This document shows, piece by piece, positions 53,442 through 61,755 of a stretch of DNA of 64,000 nucleotides (positions within the stretch are counted from its first letter, which is position 1; each line of letters begins with the position of its first letter). Below the pieces are notes generated by a model, which made no database searches, was not told the DNA's origin, and was given only the letters and a program-made list of their open reading frames with translations. The DNA lies in assembly GCA_039819165.1 (NCBI GenBank), contig JBCBSM010000001.1, positions 1,240,001-1,304,000 of the forward strand, written 5' to 3'. The translations under genes were made by a program, and so were the position numbers. This DNA comes from Planctomycetota bacterium. GTDB lineage: Bacteria; Planctomycetota; Phycisphaerae; Phycisphaerales; UBA1924.

Positions 53442-53460
53442 GCGGGCGATTCGTGCCCGC
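53442..53460 (+). other. hairpin between pgk and sthA
   Basis: GCGGGC, 7-nt loop, GCCCGC; begins 6 nt after the pgk stop and ends 29 nt before the sthA ATG. No T-run follows, so it is not a standard terminator; it may stabilise or process the transcript. Confidence 0.4.
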
Positions 53461-53488
53461 GCCGAAGTAGGAATGCGGGAGGCACGCC

Positions 53489-54904
53489 ATGCCCAGCTAC
53501 GACCTGTGCGTCATCGGGAGCGGACCGGCCGGCCAGCGTGCGGCGATCCAGGCCGCCAAGCTCGGCAAGCGGGTCTGCGTCGTCGAACGCCGCCAGGAGG
53601 TCGGCGGCGTCGCCGTCAACACCGGCACCATCCCCTCCAAGGCGCTCCGCGAGGCCATCCTCGGCATGGCCGGCACGCAGTCCGTCGTGCCCCGCGAGAG
53701 CGACTTCCTCGCCGCCCGCAGCAAGACGTTCTCCGCCTTGCTCGAGACCGCCAACGTCGTTGTCCGCCACGAGGTCAAGAAGGTCGCGGGCCACTTCGCC
53801 TCCAACGGCATCGATGCCATCTATGGCACGGGCCACTTCCAGGACGCCAACACGATCCGCATCGACGGCCACTCCAACATCTCGGAGATCACCGCCGACA
53901 ACGTCCTCATCGCCGTCGGCGCCAGCCCGGCCCGGCCCGAGGGCATCCCGTTCGACGGCCAGAACGTCATCACCAGCGACCAGCTGCTCTGCCTGGACTA
54001 CCTCCCCGCCACGATGATGGTCGTGGGCGGCGGCGTCATCGGCACCGAGTACGCCAGCATGCTCACCGCCCTGGGCGTCCGAGTCACGCTCATCGAAGGC
54101 CGCGGCGAGCTGCTCGGCTTCGTCGATCGCGAGATCACCGAGGCGCTGCAGTTCCACCTCCGCAAGCGGGGCATGACGCTGCGGCTCAACGAGAAGGCCG
54201 TCGGCATCGAGGTCATCGATCCGCCCGACCTCGCCCGCAGCGGCAACAAGAAGATGGCCCAGGTCCAGCTCGAGAGCGGCAAGAAGATCGTCGCCGACTG
54301 CCTGCTGTACTGCATCGGCCGCCAGGGCGCCACCGACGGCCTGGACCTCGCCAACGCTGGCCTCGAGGCCGACCACCGCGGACGCCTGGCCGTCAACGAG
54401 CACTATCAGACCAGCGTGCCGCACATCTACGCGGCGGGCGACGTCGTGGGCTTCCCGGCCCTGGCAAGCACGTCGATGGAGCAAGGCCGCCACGCCGCCT
54501 GCCACATGTTCGGCGCCCCGCTGCCCCAAGCAAGCCACACGCTGCCCTACGGCGTCTACGCCATCCCCGAGATCTCGATGGTCGGCAAGACCGAACAGCA
54601 GCTCACCGAGGAGGGCGTGCCCTTCGAGTCGGGCGTCGCCCAGTACGACGAGATCGCCCGCGGCCAGCTGCTCGGCGACGAGCTGGGCATGCTCAAGCTG
54701 CTCATCCACCAGGAGACCGAGGAGATCCTCGGCGTCCACGCCATCGGCGCCGGCGCCACCGAGATCATCCACATCGGCCAGGCCGTCATGGCCCTCGGCG
54801 GCACGCTGGACTACTTCATACACACCGTCTTCAACTACCCCACCCTCGCCGAGTGCTACAAGACCGCCGCCCTCAACGGCCGCAACCGCCTGCGGAGCAC
54901 GTAG
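53489..54904 (+). CDS. sthA: Si-specific NAD(P)+ transhydrogenase (soluble, SthA-like)
   Basis: 471 residues. GGGAGG 6 nt before the ATG. FAD motif VIGSGPAGQRAAIQAAKLG (9-26), central NAD motif VGGGVIGTEYASMLTALGV, FAD-side AAGDVVGFPALASTSMEQG, and the C-terminal YPTLAECYKTAALNGRNRL that marks SthA. It interconverts NADH and NADPH in the cytosol. Both redox-disulfide positions of the related lipoamide dehydrogenases are replaced, by Ala42 and Thr47 (GGVAVNTGTIPSK). E. coli SthA keeps one Cys there, so this version is fully without them. Confidence 0.9.
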   Translation: MPSYDLCVIGSGPAGQRAAIQAAKLGKRVCVVERRQEVGGVAVNTGTIPSKALREAILGMAGTQSVVPRESDFLAARSKTFSALLETANVVVRHEVKKVAGHFASNGIDAIYGTGHFQDANTIRIDGHSNISEITADNVLIAVGASPARPEGIPFDGQNVITSDQLLCLDYLPATMMVVGGGVIGTEYASMLTALGVRVTLIEGRGELLGFVDREITEALQFHLRKRGMTLRLNEKAVGIEVIDPPDLARSGNKKMAQVQLESGKKIVADCLLYCIGRQGATDGLDLANAGLEADHRGRLAVNEHYQTSVPHIYAAGDVVGFPALASTSMEQGRHAACHMFGAPLPQASHTLPYGVYAIPEISMVGKTEQQLTEEGVPFESGVAQYDEIARGQLLGDELGMLKLLIHQETEEILGVHAIGAGATEIIHIGQAVMALGGTLDYFIHTVFNYPTLAECYKTAALNGRNRLRST

Positions 54905-54910
54905 CGGAAT

Positions 54911-54931
54911 CGGGCGGGCCTAGCCTGCCCG
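54911..54931 (+). promoter_or_regulatory. hairpin just upstream of the holB start
   Basis: CGGGC-G-GGC-CTA-GCC-T-GCCCG: eight G-C pairs plus one G-T pair around a 3-nt loop. It fills -24 to -4 relative to the GTG, where the ribosome-binding site should be. No T-run. Could end sthA transcripts or limit holB translation. Confidence 0.4.
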
Positions 54932-54934
54932 GTC

Positions 54935-56026
54935 GTGGCCAAGCGCACCCGAGCAACCCGTGCCCGCACCCCAGACCCGCTGCCCGAGAGCGGCGTCGCC
55001 GCGGGATCGCTCGATGACCTCATCGGCCAGGACGACGCCGTCGAACTCCTGCGGCGGATCCTGGACGCCGATCGCATCCCCCACGCCTGGCTCTTCGGCG
55101 GGCCCTCGGGCGTGGGCAAGCGAACGCTGGGGCTCGCCTTCGCCGCGGCGCTGCTCGAGCCCGAAGAGGTGGGCGAGGCAACCGAGGCGCGCGCGATGCT
55201 GGCGTCGGGCTCGCACCCCGACCTGACGCTGGTCACCAAGGAGCTGGCGGCCTTCAGCGAGGACGCCGACGTCCGCAAACGCAAGCAGCGAAACATCCCC
55301 ATCGAGCTGCTGCGGGAGTTCTTCGATCCCGCCGTCGCCCGCACCGCCACGCTGCCGGGACGGCGGGCGGCCAAGGTCTGCATCATCGACCAGGCGCACC
55401 TGCTTGGACGCGACGGCCAGAACCACCTGCTCAAGACGCTCGAGGAGCCGCCGCCGCGGACGGTGCTCATCCTCGTGGCCGACCGGCCGCACGACCTGCT
55501 GCCGACCATTCATAGCCGCTGCCAGCGGCTGGACCTCCGCCCGCTGCCACCCGAGGCGATGGAGCGCTGGCTGGATGCGCGCGGCGTGGGCGATGATGTG
55601 GAGCGTGGAACGCTGCTCCGGCTAGCCGACGGCTCGCCGGGCGACGCCGAGCTGATGCGCACCACCGGGGTGGTCGGCTGGCCCGGCGAACTCGAGCCGC
55701 TGCTGTCGCGGGCGAGCAACGGCGACGACGACGGCGCGCTAGCCGACGCATGCGTGTTGCTGGCGTCGGCGTGGTCCGAGGCGTGGGTCAAGCAGCGGCC
55801 CGCGGCGAGCAAGGATGCCGCCAACCGCATCGCCTGGGGCCTCGTGCTCCGCGTCGCGGCCGAGTGGTGCCGCGCACGGCTCCGTGCGGGCGACGCGGAC
55901 GCCGAATCGCTGGACGCCATCGCGGCCTGCGGCGGCTTGCTCGATCGAGACGTGCAGCCGAGATTCGCGTTCGAGGTGCTCGCCGAGCGGCTGGCCGTCG
56001 ACGCCTTGGCTACGCCCGGACGCTGA
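54935..56026 (+). CDS. holB: DNA polymerase III subunit delta'
   Basis: 363 residues from GTG 54935. Clamp-loader AAA+ protein. P-loop GPSGVGKRT at 56-64, then the box NHLLKTLEEPPPRTVLILVA near residue 170 and the sensor/SRC motif IHSRCQRLDLRPL near 190, all typical of delta'. The four-Cys zinc module after the P-loop in E. coli is not seen (VGEATEARAMLASG instead). No Shine-Dalgarno; the region is taken by a hairpin. The 3' end overlaps convergent fliS by 17 nt. Confidence 0.85.
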   Translation: MAKRTRATRARTPDPLPESGVAAGSLDDLIGQDDAVELLRRILDADRIPHAWLFGGPSGVGKRTLGLAFAAALLEPEEVGEATEARAMLASGSHPDLTLVTKELAAFSEDADVRKRKQRNIPIELLREFFDPAVARTATLPGRRAAKVCIIDQAHLLGRDGQNHLLKTLEEPPPRTVLILVADRPHDLLPTIHSRCQRLDLRPLPPEAMERWLDARGVGDDVERGTLLRLADGSPGDAELMRTTGVVGWPGELEPLLSRASNGDDDGALADACVLLASAWSEAWVKQRPAASKDAANRIAWGLVLRVAAEWCRARLRAGDADAESLDAIAACGGLLDRDVQPRFAFEVLAERLAVDALATPGR

Positions 56027-56465
56027 GCGAGCCGTCGGCCTGGCCGGCCTCGACGGCCGCGGGCGCTGCGCTCGAGGCCTTCTGGCGGTCGCTGCGGATC
56101 TGCTCCATCGCCAGCGCCCAGGTCTCCCGCTCGTATTCGAGCAGCTCGATGACGCGGCCGACGCGGGCGGGCTCCTTGTTGAGGCTCGCCTCGGTCAACT
56201 CCTGAAAGAGGAACAGGAACACGCCCGTGGTGCGGTCGCACAGCTCGGGATCGGCGTTGCGATCGACGGCGGTCGCCAGCTCGGCGCAGATCGCCCGAGC
56301 CTGGGTGATGCCCTCGTAGCTCTTCTCGTAGTCCTTGGCGGCCAGGCCCTCGCGGGCCTGCGTGGCGAAGCGGATGGCTCCGTCCAGCAGCATCAGCCGG
56401 AGCTCCTCGGGCGAGGCGCTCATGACCCGGGTGCGGAGATAGCTCTGGGCGGTGTCGTGTGCCAT
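56010..56465 (-). CDS. fliS: flagellar export chaperone FliS
   Basis: 151 residues. Four-helix bundle family that holds flagellin before export. Recognisable segments: SPEELRLMLLDGAIRFATQA near residue 18, AICAELATAVDR and the third-helix FLFLFQELTEASLNKEP. The C-terminal 25 residues are Ala-rich and dispensable-looking. GAAGGG lies 3 nt before the ATG. Follows fliD by 90 nt on the same strand, the usual pairing. Flagellin is not in the window. Confidence 0.9.
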   Translation of the reverse strand: MAHDTAQSYLRTRVMSASPEELRLMLLDGAIRFATQAREGLAAKDYEKSYEGITQARAICAELATAVDRNADPELCDRTTGVFLFLFQELTEASLNKEPARVGRVIELLEYERETWALAMEQIRSDRQKASSAAPAAVEAGQADGSLSVRA

Positions 56466-56555
56466 CGGCCCTTCTATCGGTCCCTGTCCGGCCCTGGTCC
56501 AGCGGGCCGGCCTGGGAGAATCCCCGGGCCGGCGGCGGGCCGATTCTGCCGGCGA

Positions 56556-59408
56556 TTACAAGACCAGCGACGACAGCGCAGCCTGCTGCGCCTGGAAGCC
56601 CGCGATGACGCTCTCGAGCGTGGCGAACTCCCGCTCGAGCCGCAGCTGCTTGTCGGCCAGCCGCAGGTCGAACTGCTCGATGCGATCCCGCTGCAGCTCG
56701 ATCTGCCGGTCGAGGGCCTCGTTCCGGGTGGTGAGCACGCCGTCGACGCTGTCGACGTAGGTCCGCGCGAGCTCTTCGACCTGGGCCAGGATGCCCAGCG
56801 ACGAGAAGGTCTCGCGGCCCGTGGGATCGGTGACGGTGATGCCCTCGCCGAATTCGATCTCGCGGCCCGTGGACTCGATCTCGCGGGCGATCAGCAGGTC
56901 CTCGACGGCGTCGGCATCCTGCTCGAGGGCGGCACGGAGCGCGTCCTTGTCGAGCTCCAGGCGGCCGCCGTCGCCGATGGTGATGCCCACGTCCGAAAGG
57001 TTGTCGAAGGGGCCCGAGACGTTGTCGGGGGCGCCGGTCACCGTCGCGATCATCGCGGCCTTGAGCCCCAGCAGCGTGCCGTCGCCCAGCAGCGGCCCGC
57101 GGACCTCGGTCTCGGGCTCGAATCGGCTCTGGAAGTCGATGCGATCGAGCGTCTCGTTGAAGGCCGAGACGAATTCGTCGATCCTGGTTTCCAGCTCGGT
57201 GCTGTCGTCCGAGACGTTGATCGTCACGGGCGAGTCGCTGGCGGCCTCGAGGTTGAGGGTGAGGCCCTCGATGACGTCTGTGACGGTGTTGGTCGAGCTG
57301 GTGATGAGCACGCCCTTGGCCGGGTCGGACGAGCCGAAGAACAGCTTGGCGTCCTCGCCGCGATCGAGCAGCTCGAGGCCCAGGTCGAAGCCGTTGGTAT
57401 CGATGACCGTACGGCCGGCGGCGCCGCTCTCGCGGGCGGTGAGCGCTAGCCGGAACGGGTTGGCGCCGATGCCCTCGTTGACGATGGAAGCCGATACGCC
57501 GACACCGGCCTCGTTGATCTTGCGGGCAACGTCGCGGAGGTCGTCGTCGGGCTCGAACTCGACGGTGACCTCGAAGCTGCCGTCGATGAAGTTGTCGGCG
57601 TCGGTGCCCGAGGCCTCACCCGCGATGTTGAGGGCCGAGGCGACGCTGCCCGAGCGATCCTCGACCCGCAGGACGGTGCCGTCCGTGCCGTTGTCGATGA
57701 GCACGATGCCGTCGCCGTTGTCGTTGATGCGGACCTCGAGGTCGTCGCCCTCGACGGCGGCGTCGATCTCGCGGATGAGGTCGGCCACGGTCCGGGTGTC
57801 GGAGTCGATGGTGACCTCGGACACGGCCCCGCTGGAATCGATGATCCGGAAGCTGCCCGTGCCGATGCCCCTACCGCCGTTGAGATCGCTGACGAGGGTG
57901 TTGAGGCCGATGTATTGCCGCTGGAGCCGCTCACCCGACACGCTGTCGGCGGCGACGCCCGAGACGCCGGTGCTGATGCCCAGGGCGACGGCGGTGTCGG
58001 TGGCGCCGGTGGACCCGGTGACGACCAGGTTGCCCGTGCCGCCGGTCAGGTCGGTCACCGTGATGCCGGTGCCCATCTCGTCGAGGCCGATGGCGATCTT
58101 CGAGGTATCGACGTTGTCTCGGATCTGCTGGAGCAGGCCGTTGACGTCGGTATCGAAGTCGGTGATGGTCATGTTGAAGATCGTGCCGTCGCGGGCGCGG
58201 ATCTGGAGCACGCCGTCGCCGAGGTCGGCGGCGCCGCCGGCGAGCGTTCGCGCGAGGGTCGAGTTCATGCCCGCGAGGACCTGTTCGCCCGAGACCGTGC
58301 CGGTGGTGGTGCCGGCGGCGAAGCCCAGGTCGGCCAGCGCGCTGCCGACGAGGCCCGTGCCCTCGGCCAGCTCTATGGAGCGTGTGCCGGTCGAATCGAA
58401 CAGCTCCAGGCCATTGCCGTCGGCGTTGATCTGGGCGGTGACGCCCGACCCATCGAGGGCGTCGTTGATGCGATCGAGAGCGTCGCCCACGGTGACGGCA
58501 CGGCCCTCGGTCAGCTCGAATTCGTCGTCGACCAGCTCGTAGAGATCACCGAGGCGGACCTGGTAGTCCACGCCATCGACGGAGATCGTGAAGTCCTCGG
58601 TGTCGCCGATGATCTCGTTGGCGAACACGCCGTTGCCGTCATTGAGCAGCGAGAGGGGCGTCGAGGTGCTCAGGCCGTAGACGTTCGAGCCGGTGGCTGT
58701 CGCGCCGCTGACCAAAAGCGTGCCGTCGAGGCCCAGGGACTCGACCACCTCGGCGGCGCCGACGTTCTCGATGGAGACGTCCGAGCCGTTGCCCGAGCCG
58801 GCGGTCAGCACGAAGGTGCCGCCCTGGACGCTGGCGGTGACGTCCACGTCGGTGGCGTTGATGGCGTCGAGGACCTCGCTGACGGTGGCGACGCGGGAGA
58901 GGTCGACCTCGGCCGTGGTGGTGCCGTCCGAGATCCGGATGATGCCGCGGGTGATGCCGTTGCCGCCGTTGAGGTCGGCCAGGGCGGTATCGCGGTCGAG
59001 CCGGGCCTCGGCGCCCTCGAAGGTAAAGGAGCCGGCGGAGATGGGCACGTCGTCCGCGGCCGAGAAGCCCCGGCTGAGCCGCTGCTCGGTGGAGACGAGG
59101 CGATCGACCAGGAAGGCGTAGGAGCCCGGGGCGGCGCCGGCCGACGCGGAGGCGGTCAGGATCGACTCGTCGGTGCTGCTGGCGCTCTTGGCGTCGAAGA
59201 TGGGCTGGGTGCGCAGGCCCGACACGATGGAGCGCAGGCCCTGCAGCCTCGAGTTGATGTCGAGGAAGGCCGACTGCTGCACCTGGATCTGGGTCAGCCG
59301 CTGCTGCGCCAGGATCTTGGGCCGGGATTCCACGGCGAGCAGCTGCTGGATGATCGAGGCGGTATCCAGGCCGCTGGCCAGACCGATGCCCGAGGTAATT
59401 CCGCTCAT
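56556..59408 (-). CDS. fliD: flagellar filament cap protein FliD, enlarged
   Basis: 950 residues from ATG 59408 (GGAGG 6 nt upstream). FliD_N at about 1-100 (GLASGLDTASIIQQLLAVES) and FliD_C at about 700-940 (VSAFNETLDRIDFQSRF, GPLLGDGTLLGLKAAM), ending in coiled coil. The middle holds flagellin hook-IN motifs: clear copies at about 146-215 (LNGGNGITRGIIRISDG) and 506-575 (LNGGRGIGTGSFRIIDSSG), and two degenerate ones near 253 and 386. E. coli FliD is 468 residues, so this cap has a large surface-exposed insertion. It caps the growing filament. Confidence 0.9.
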   Translation of the reverse strand: MSGITSGIGLASGLDTASIIQQLLAVESRPKILAQQRLTQIQVQQSAFLDINSRLQGLRSIVSGLRTQPIFDAKSASSTDESILTASASAGAAPGSYAFLVDRLVSTEQRLSRGFSAADDVPISAGSFTFEGAEARLDRDTALADLNGGNGITRGIIRISDGTTTAEVDLSRVATVSEVLDAINATDVDVTASVQGGTFVLTAGSGNGSDVSIENVGAAEVVESLGLDGTLLVSGATATGSNVYGLSTSTPLSLLNDGNGVFANEIIGDTEDFTISVDGVDYQVRLGDLYELVDDEFELTEGRAVTVGDALDRINDALDGSGVTAQINADGNGLELFDSTGTRSIELAEGTGLVGSALADLGFAAGTTTGTVSGEQVLAGMNSTLARTLAGGAADLGDGVLQIRARDGTIFNMTITDFDTDVNGLLQQIRDNVDTSKIAIGLDEMGTGITVTDLTGGTGNLVVTGSTGATDTAVALGISTGVSGVAADSVSGERLQRQYIGLNTLVSDLNGGRGIGTGSFRIIDSSGAVSEVTIDSDTRTVADLIREIDAAVEGDDLEVRINDNGDGIVLIDNGTDGTVLRVEDRSGSVASALNIAGEASGTDADNFIDGSFEVTVEFEPDDDLRDVARKINEAGVGVSASIVNEGIGANPFRLALTARESGAAGRTVIDTNGFDLGLELLDRGEDAKLFFGSSDPAKGVLITSSTNTVTDVIEGLTLNLEAASDSPVTINVSDDSTELETRIDEFVSAFNETLDRIDFQSRFEPETEVRGPLLGDGTLLGLKAAMIATVTGAPDNVSGPFDNLSDVGITIGDGGRLELDKDALRAALEQDADAVEDLLIAREIESTGREIEFGEGITVTDPTGRETFSSLGILAQVEELARTYVDSVDGVLTTRNEALDRQIELQRDRIEQFDLRLADKQLRLEREFATLESVIAGFQAQQAALSSLVL

Positions 59409-59547
59409 CGCAGACCTCCATGCCCGCGTGGCGAAGAGCCACAACTAGACTCATCGCCTATCGGCCGCGGACCGGAGGCGAATCGAGCCGGATGCTCAAT
59501 CGGCGGCGAACCCGGCCCAGCCGTGCGTCGTTCGTGCCGATAAGCCC

Positions 59548-60198
59548 ATGATGCCTCGCAAGATGCAGACCAAGCTGCCGCCCGCCGCACGGTGGACCGC
59601 GCTGCTCGCCGGCGGTGGGCTGGCGATCGCGTCGCTCGTGGCGACCGCCATGGCCGTCGTGGGCGCGGGCCAATTGGTGTGGCCCATGCTGCTCTTCCAG
59701 CCGGTGGCGGCCGGTGCGGGCGTCGCCGCCGTGCTTGCGGCCCTCGGACCGCAGCGGAGCGCGCCCCCGCTGGCGTTGGCCGTCGCGGCGGGATCGGCGG
59801 CGATCGCGGCCTTCCTGGGCTACACCGGCGGACGCAACACCCTCGATCCGGGCACGCTGGGGATCCTGCTCGGGGTGCAGGGTGCGACTTCGGGCGTTAT
59901 CGGACTATTAGCCGTCGCGCTCGTGCTCGGCCGCGACCGCCGCGCATGGCTCCGCGTGGGCCTCGGGCTTGCCCTGCTGGCGATCGGGGCCGCGTTTGCC
60001 GGCGTCGGCGTGCTGGAGCGGGCCAAGCCCGTCCGCGACGCCCTGGCCTCCACCGGGCCCATCCTGACCCCCGCGATCGGGCTGGTCGCGTTCGGGGTAT
60101 TCATGGCGGTCGTCGCGGCGGGCGTGCACCTGGTTATCCGGCCCTTCGAGGCGCGCCTGGATGCCGCCCGCGACGCGGCGGACGCCGATTCGGCCTAG
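59548..60198 (+). CDS. membrane protein of unknown function
   Basis: 216 residues with about six hydrophobic helices in three pairs (LLAGGGLAIASLVATAMAVV, PLALAVAAGSAAIAAFLGY, GATSGVIGLLAVALVLG, VGLGLALLAIGAAFAGVGVL, LTPAIGLVAFGVFMAVVAAG). No family signature recognised. ATG 59548 or 59551 could start it. Divergent from fliD over 139 nt; 53 nt before the DUF4230 gene, so the two may be co-transcribed. Confidence 0.6.
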   Translation: MMPRKMQTKLPPAARWTALLAGGGLAIASLVATAMAVVGAGQLVWPMLLFQPVAAGAGVAAVLAALGPQRSAPPLALAVAAGSAAIAAFLGYTGGRNTLDPGTLGILLGVQGATSGVIGLLAVALVLGRDRRAWLRVGLGLALLAIGAAFAGVGVLERAKPVRDALASTGPILTPAIGLVAFGVFMAVVAAGVHLVIRPFEARLDAARDAADADSA

Positions 60199-60251
60199 TT
60201 GGGCTCGCACGCGCCCCGAAACCCGGGCTCCCGAAGCCCGAAAGATGGAGC

Positions 60252-60944
60252 ATGGGCATCCTCGAAACGCTGGGTCTGGTGGCGGCGACCTTCCTCGCCG
60301 GCGGTGCGCTCGCCATCGTCGTGACGCTGGTGCTGCAGCACAAGTCGCGGCGGTCGTCCAAGCAGGAGCCGCTGCCGCTCGACCAGACGATCGTGCTGGC
60401 CGAGCGGATCCGCTCGGTGGGGCGGCTGGTGGGGCTGGAGGTCATGGTCAAGGAGATCGCGACGGCCTCGCGGGGCTTCCAGTGGATGCCCCCGCTGCTG
60501 CTGAGCCAGGCCAAGGTCGCGATGATCTTCCACTTCGAGAAGCAGTACTCGATCGACCTGACGAAGATCGACGACGGCGACGTCGAGGAGGTCGGCCCGG
60601 GCCGCTACCGCGTGGCGCTGCCCGACGTCGAGGGCACGCTGCGGCTGTCGGACGTGACGCCCTACGACATCCAGCACGGGCGGGTGCTCGGGCTGTTCGA
60701 CGTCATCCCGATGACGGCCGAGCGGCAGACCCACCTGATGACCGCCGCCCAGCGGGACGCCGCCCAGCTGTACGAGAACAAGGAGTCCCGCTACCTGGCC
60801 GAGGCCAAGCGGAGCATCGCGCAGCATCTGTCTTCGCTGCTCGAGCTCTTCGACGTCCGCGTCGAGGTGGTGTGGGCCAGCGAGGCGGGCGAGTCCGCGT
60901 CGATGATCGACGATCGTGACGAGGCCGCGGTCGCGGCTAGCTGA
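60252..60944 (+). CDS. DUF4230 family membrane-anchored protein
   Basis: 230 residues. One N-terminal transmembrane helix (LGLVAATFLAGGALAIVVTL), then the DUF4230 domain: QTIVLAERIRSVGRLVGLEV near residue 45 and KVAMIFHFEKQYSIDLTKI near 85, with a helical C-terminus (AERQTHLMTAAQRDAAQLYE). The domain would face the periplasm or cytosol depending on topology; function is unknown in all bacteria that carry it. 3' end overlaps the convergent deoC stop by 8 nt. Confidence 0.75.
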   Translation: MGILETLGLVAATFLAGGALAIVVTLVLQHKSRRSSKQEPLPLDQTIVLAERIRSVGRLVGLEVMVKEIATASRGFQWMPPLLLSQAKVAMIFHFEKQYSIDLTKIDDGDVEEVGPGRYRVALPDVEGTLRLSDVTPYDIQHGRVLGLFDVIPMTAERQTHLMTAAQRDAAQLYENKESRYLAEAKRSIAQHLSSLLELFDVRVEVVWASEAGESASMIDDRDEAAVAAS

Positions 60945-61755
60945 ACGCGGCGAGATCTCCGAGCAGCGCATCGAGCAGGCTGGACGCGCCGATGCGGAAG
61001 CGTGCGGGGTTGGGCTGATCCCAGCCATCGATGCCTCGCATGGCCTCCAAGGCTTGCGACCAGTAGGCACGTGCATCGGCGGTCGTGCGGATGCCGCCGG
61101 CCGGCTTGATGCCGATGTCTGCGCCGCCGGCCTTGCGAGCCGTGCGCATCTGCTCGAGCATGATTGCTGACGCCTCAAAGGTCGCGGCGGGCTGGATCTT
61201 GCCGGTGCTGGTCTTGATGAAGTCGCCGTCGCGGAGCAGCGGCAGCACGGCGTCGCACGCGGCGCGGATGGCCGCCTCGGTGCGCAGCTCGCCGGTCTCG
61301 AGGATGACCTTGAGCCGCGCCGGGCCGATGGCGTCCCGGATGGCGGCGACCTCGGCCTCGACCGACTCGGGACGGCCGGCGAGCAGCTCGCCGCGGCTGA
61401 TGACCATGTCGATCTCGTCGGCGCCGCGCTCGGCCGCCCAGGCCGCCTCCGCCACGCGGATGTGCAGCGGCGACTGGCCGCTCGGGAACGCCCCCGCCAC
61501 CGCGGCGAGCTTCACGGGCGCATCGCCCAGGGCATCGCGGGCAACGGGCACGAAGTTCGGATAGACGCAGACGGCCGCCACGTGGATGCTCGGTTCGCGC
61601 TCGATCGGTCGCACGGCCCGGGCGCACAGGGCCTCGACACGCTCGGGCGTATCGGTGCCCTCAAGCGTCGTCAGATCGAGCACGCCCACCAGCGTGCGCA
61701 GGAGCTCGGGCGTCGGCGGGCTGGCGGAGGCCGGCGAGGGCGCGTTGGTACTCAC
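60937..61755 (-). CDS. deoC: deoxyribose-phosphate aldolase
   Basis: 272 residues from GTG 61755; alignment to E. coli DeoC (ELLRTLVGVLDLTTLEGTDT) needs this start. Splits 2-deoxyribose 5-phosphate into glyceraldehyde 3-phosphate and acetaldehyde. Schiff-base Lys in DFIKTSTGK near residue 180, proton-relay Lys in GIKPAGGIRT near 220, and LKVILETGEL. The product acetaldehyde could feed acetate and Acs in this window, an inference. The start lies 95 nt inside the upstream hydrolase gene. Confidence 0.9.
   Translation of the reverse strand: MSTNAPSPASASPPTPELLRTLVGVLDLTTLEGTDTPERVEALCARAVRPIEREPSIHVAAVCVYPNFVPVARDALGDAPVKLAAVAGAFPSGQSPLHIRVAEAAWAAERGADEIDMVISRGELLAGRPESVEAEVAAIRDAIGPARLKVILETGELRTEAAIRAACDAVLPLLRDGDFIKTSTGKIQPAATFEASAIMLEQMRTARKAGGADIGIKPAGGIRTTADARAYWSQALEAMRGIDGWDQPNPARFRIGASSLLDALLGDLAAFS

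Noticed and set aside
56791-58542. Long plus-strand open frame opposite fliD
   Set aside because: Ser/Pro/Arg-rich shadow; the minus frame has FliD_N, hook-IN and FliD_C segments.
59536-59543. Exact GCCGATAA (sigma-28 -10 consensus) on the plus strand
   Set aside because: It lies 4 nt before the ATG at 59548 with no -35 element, so a transcript would begin at or past the start codon.
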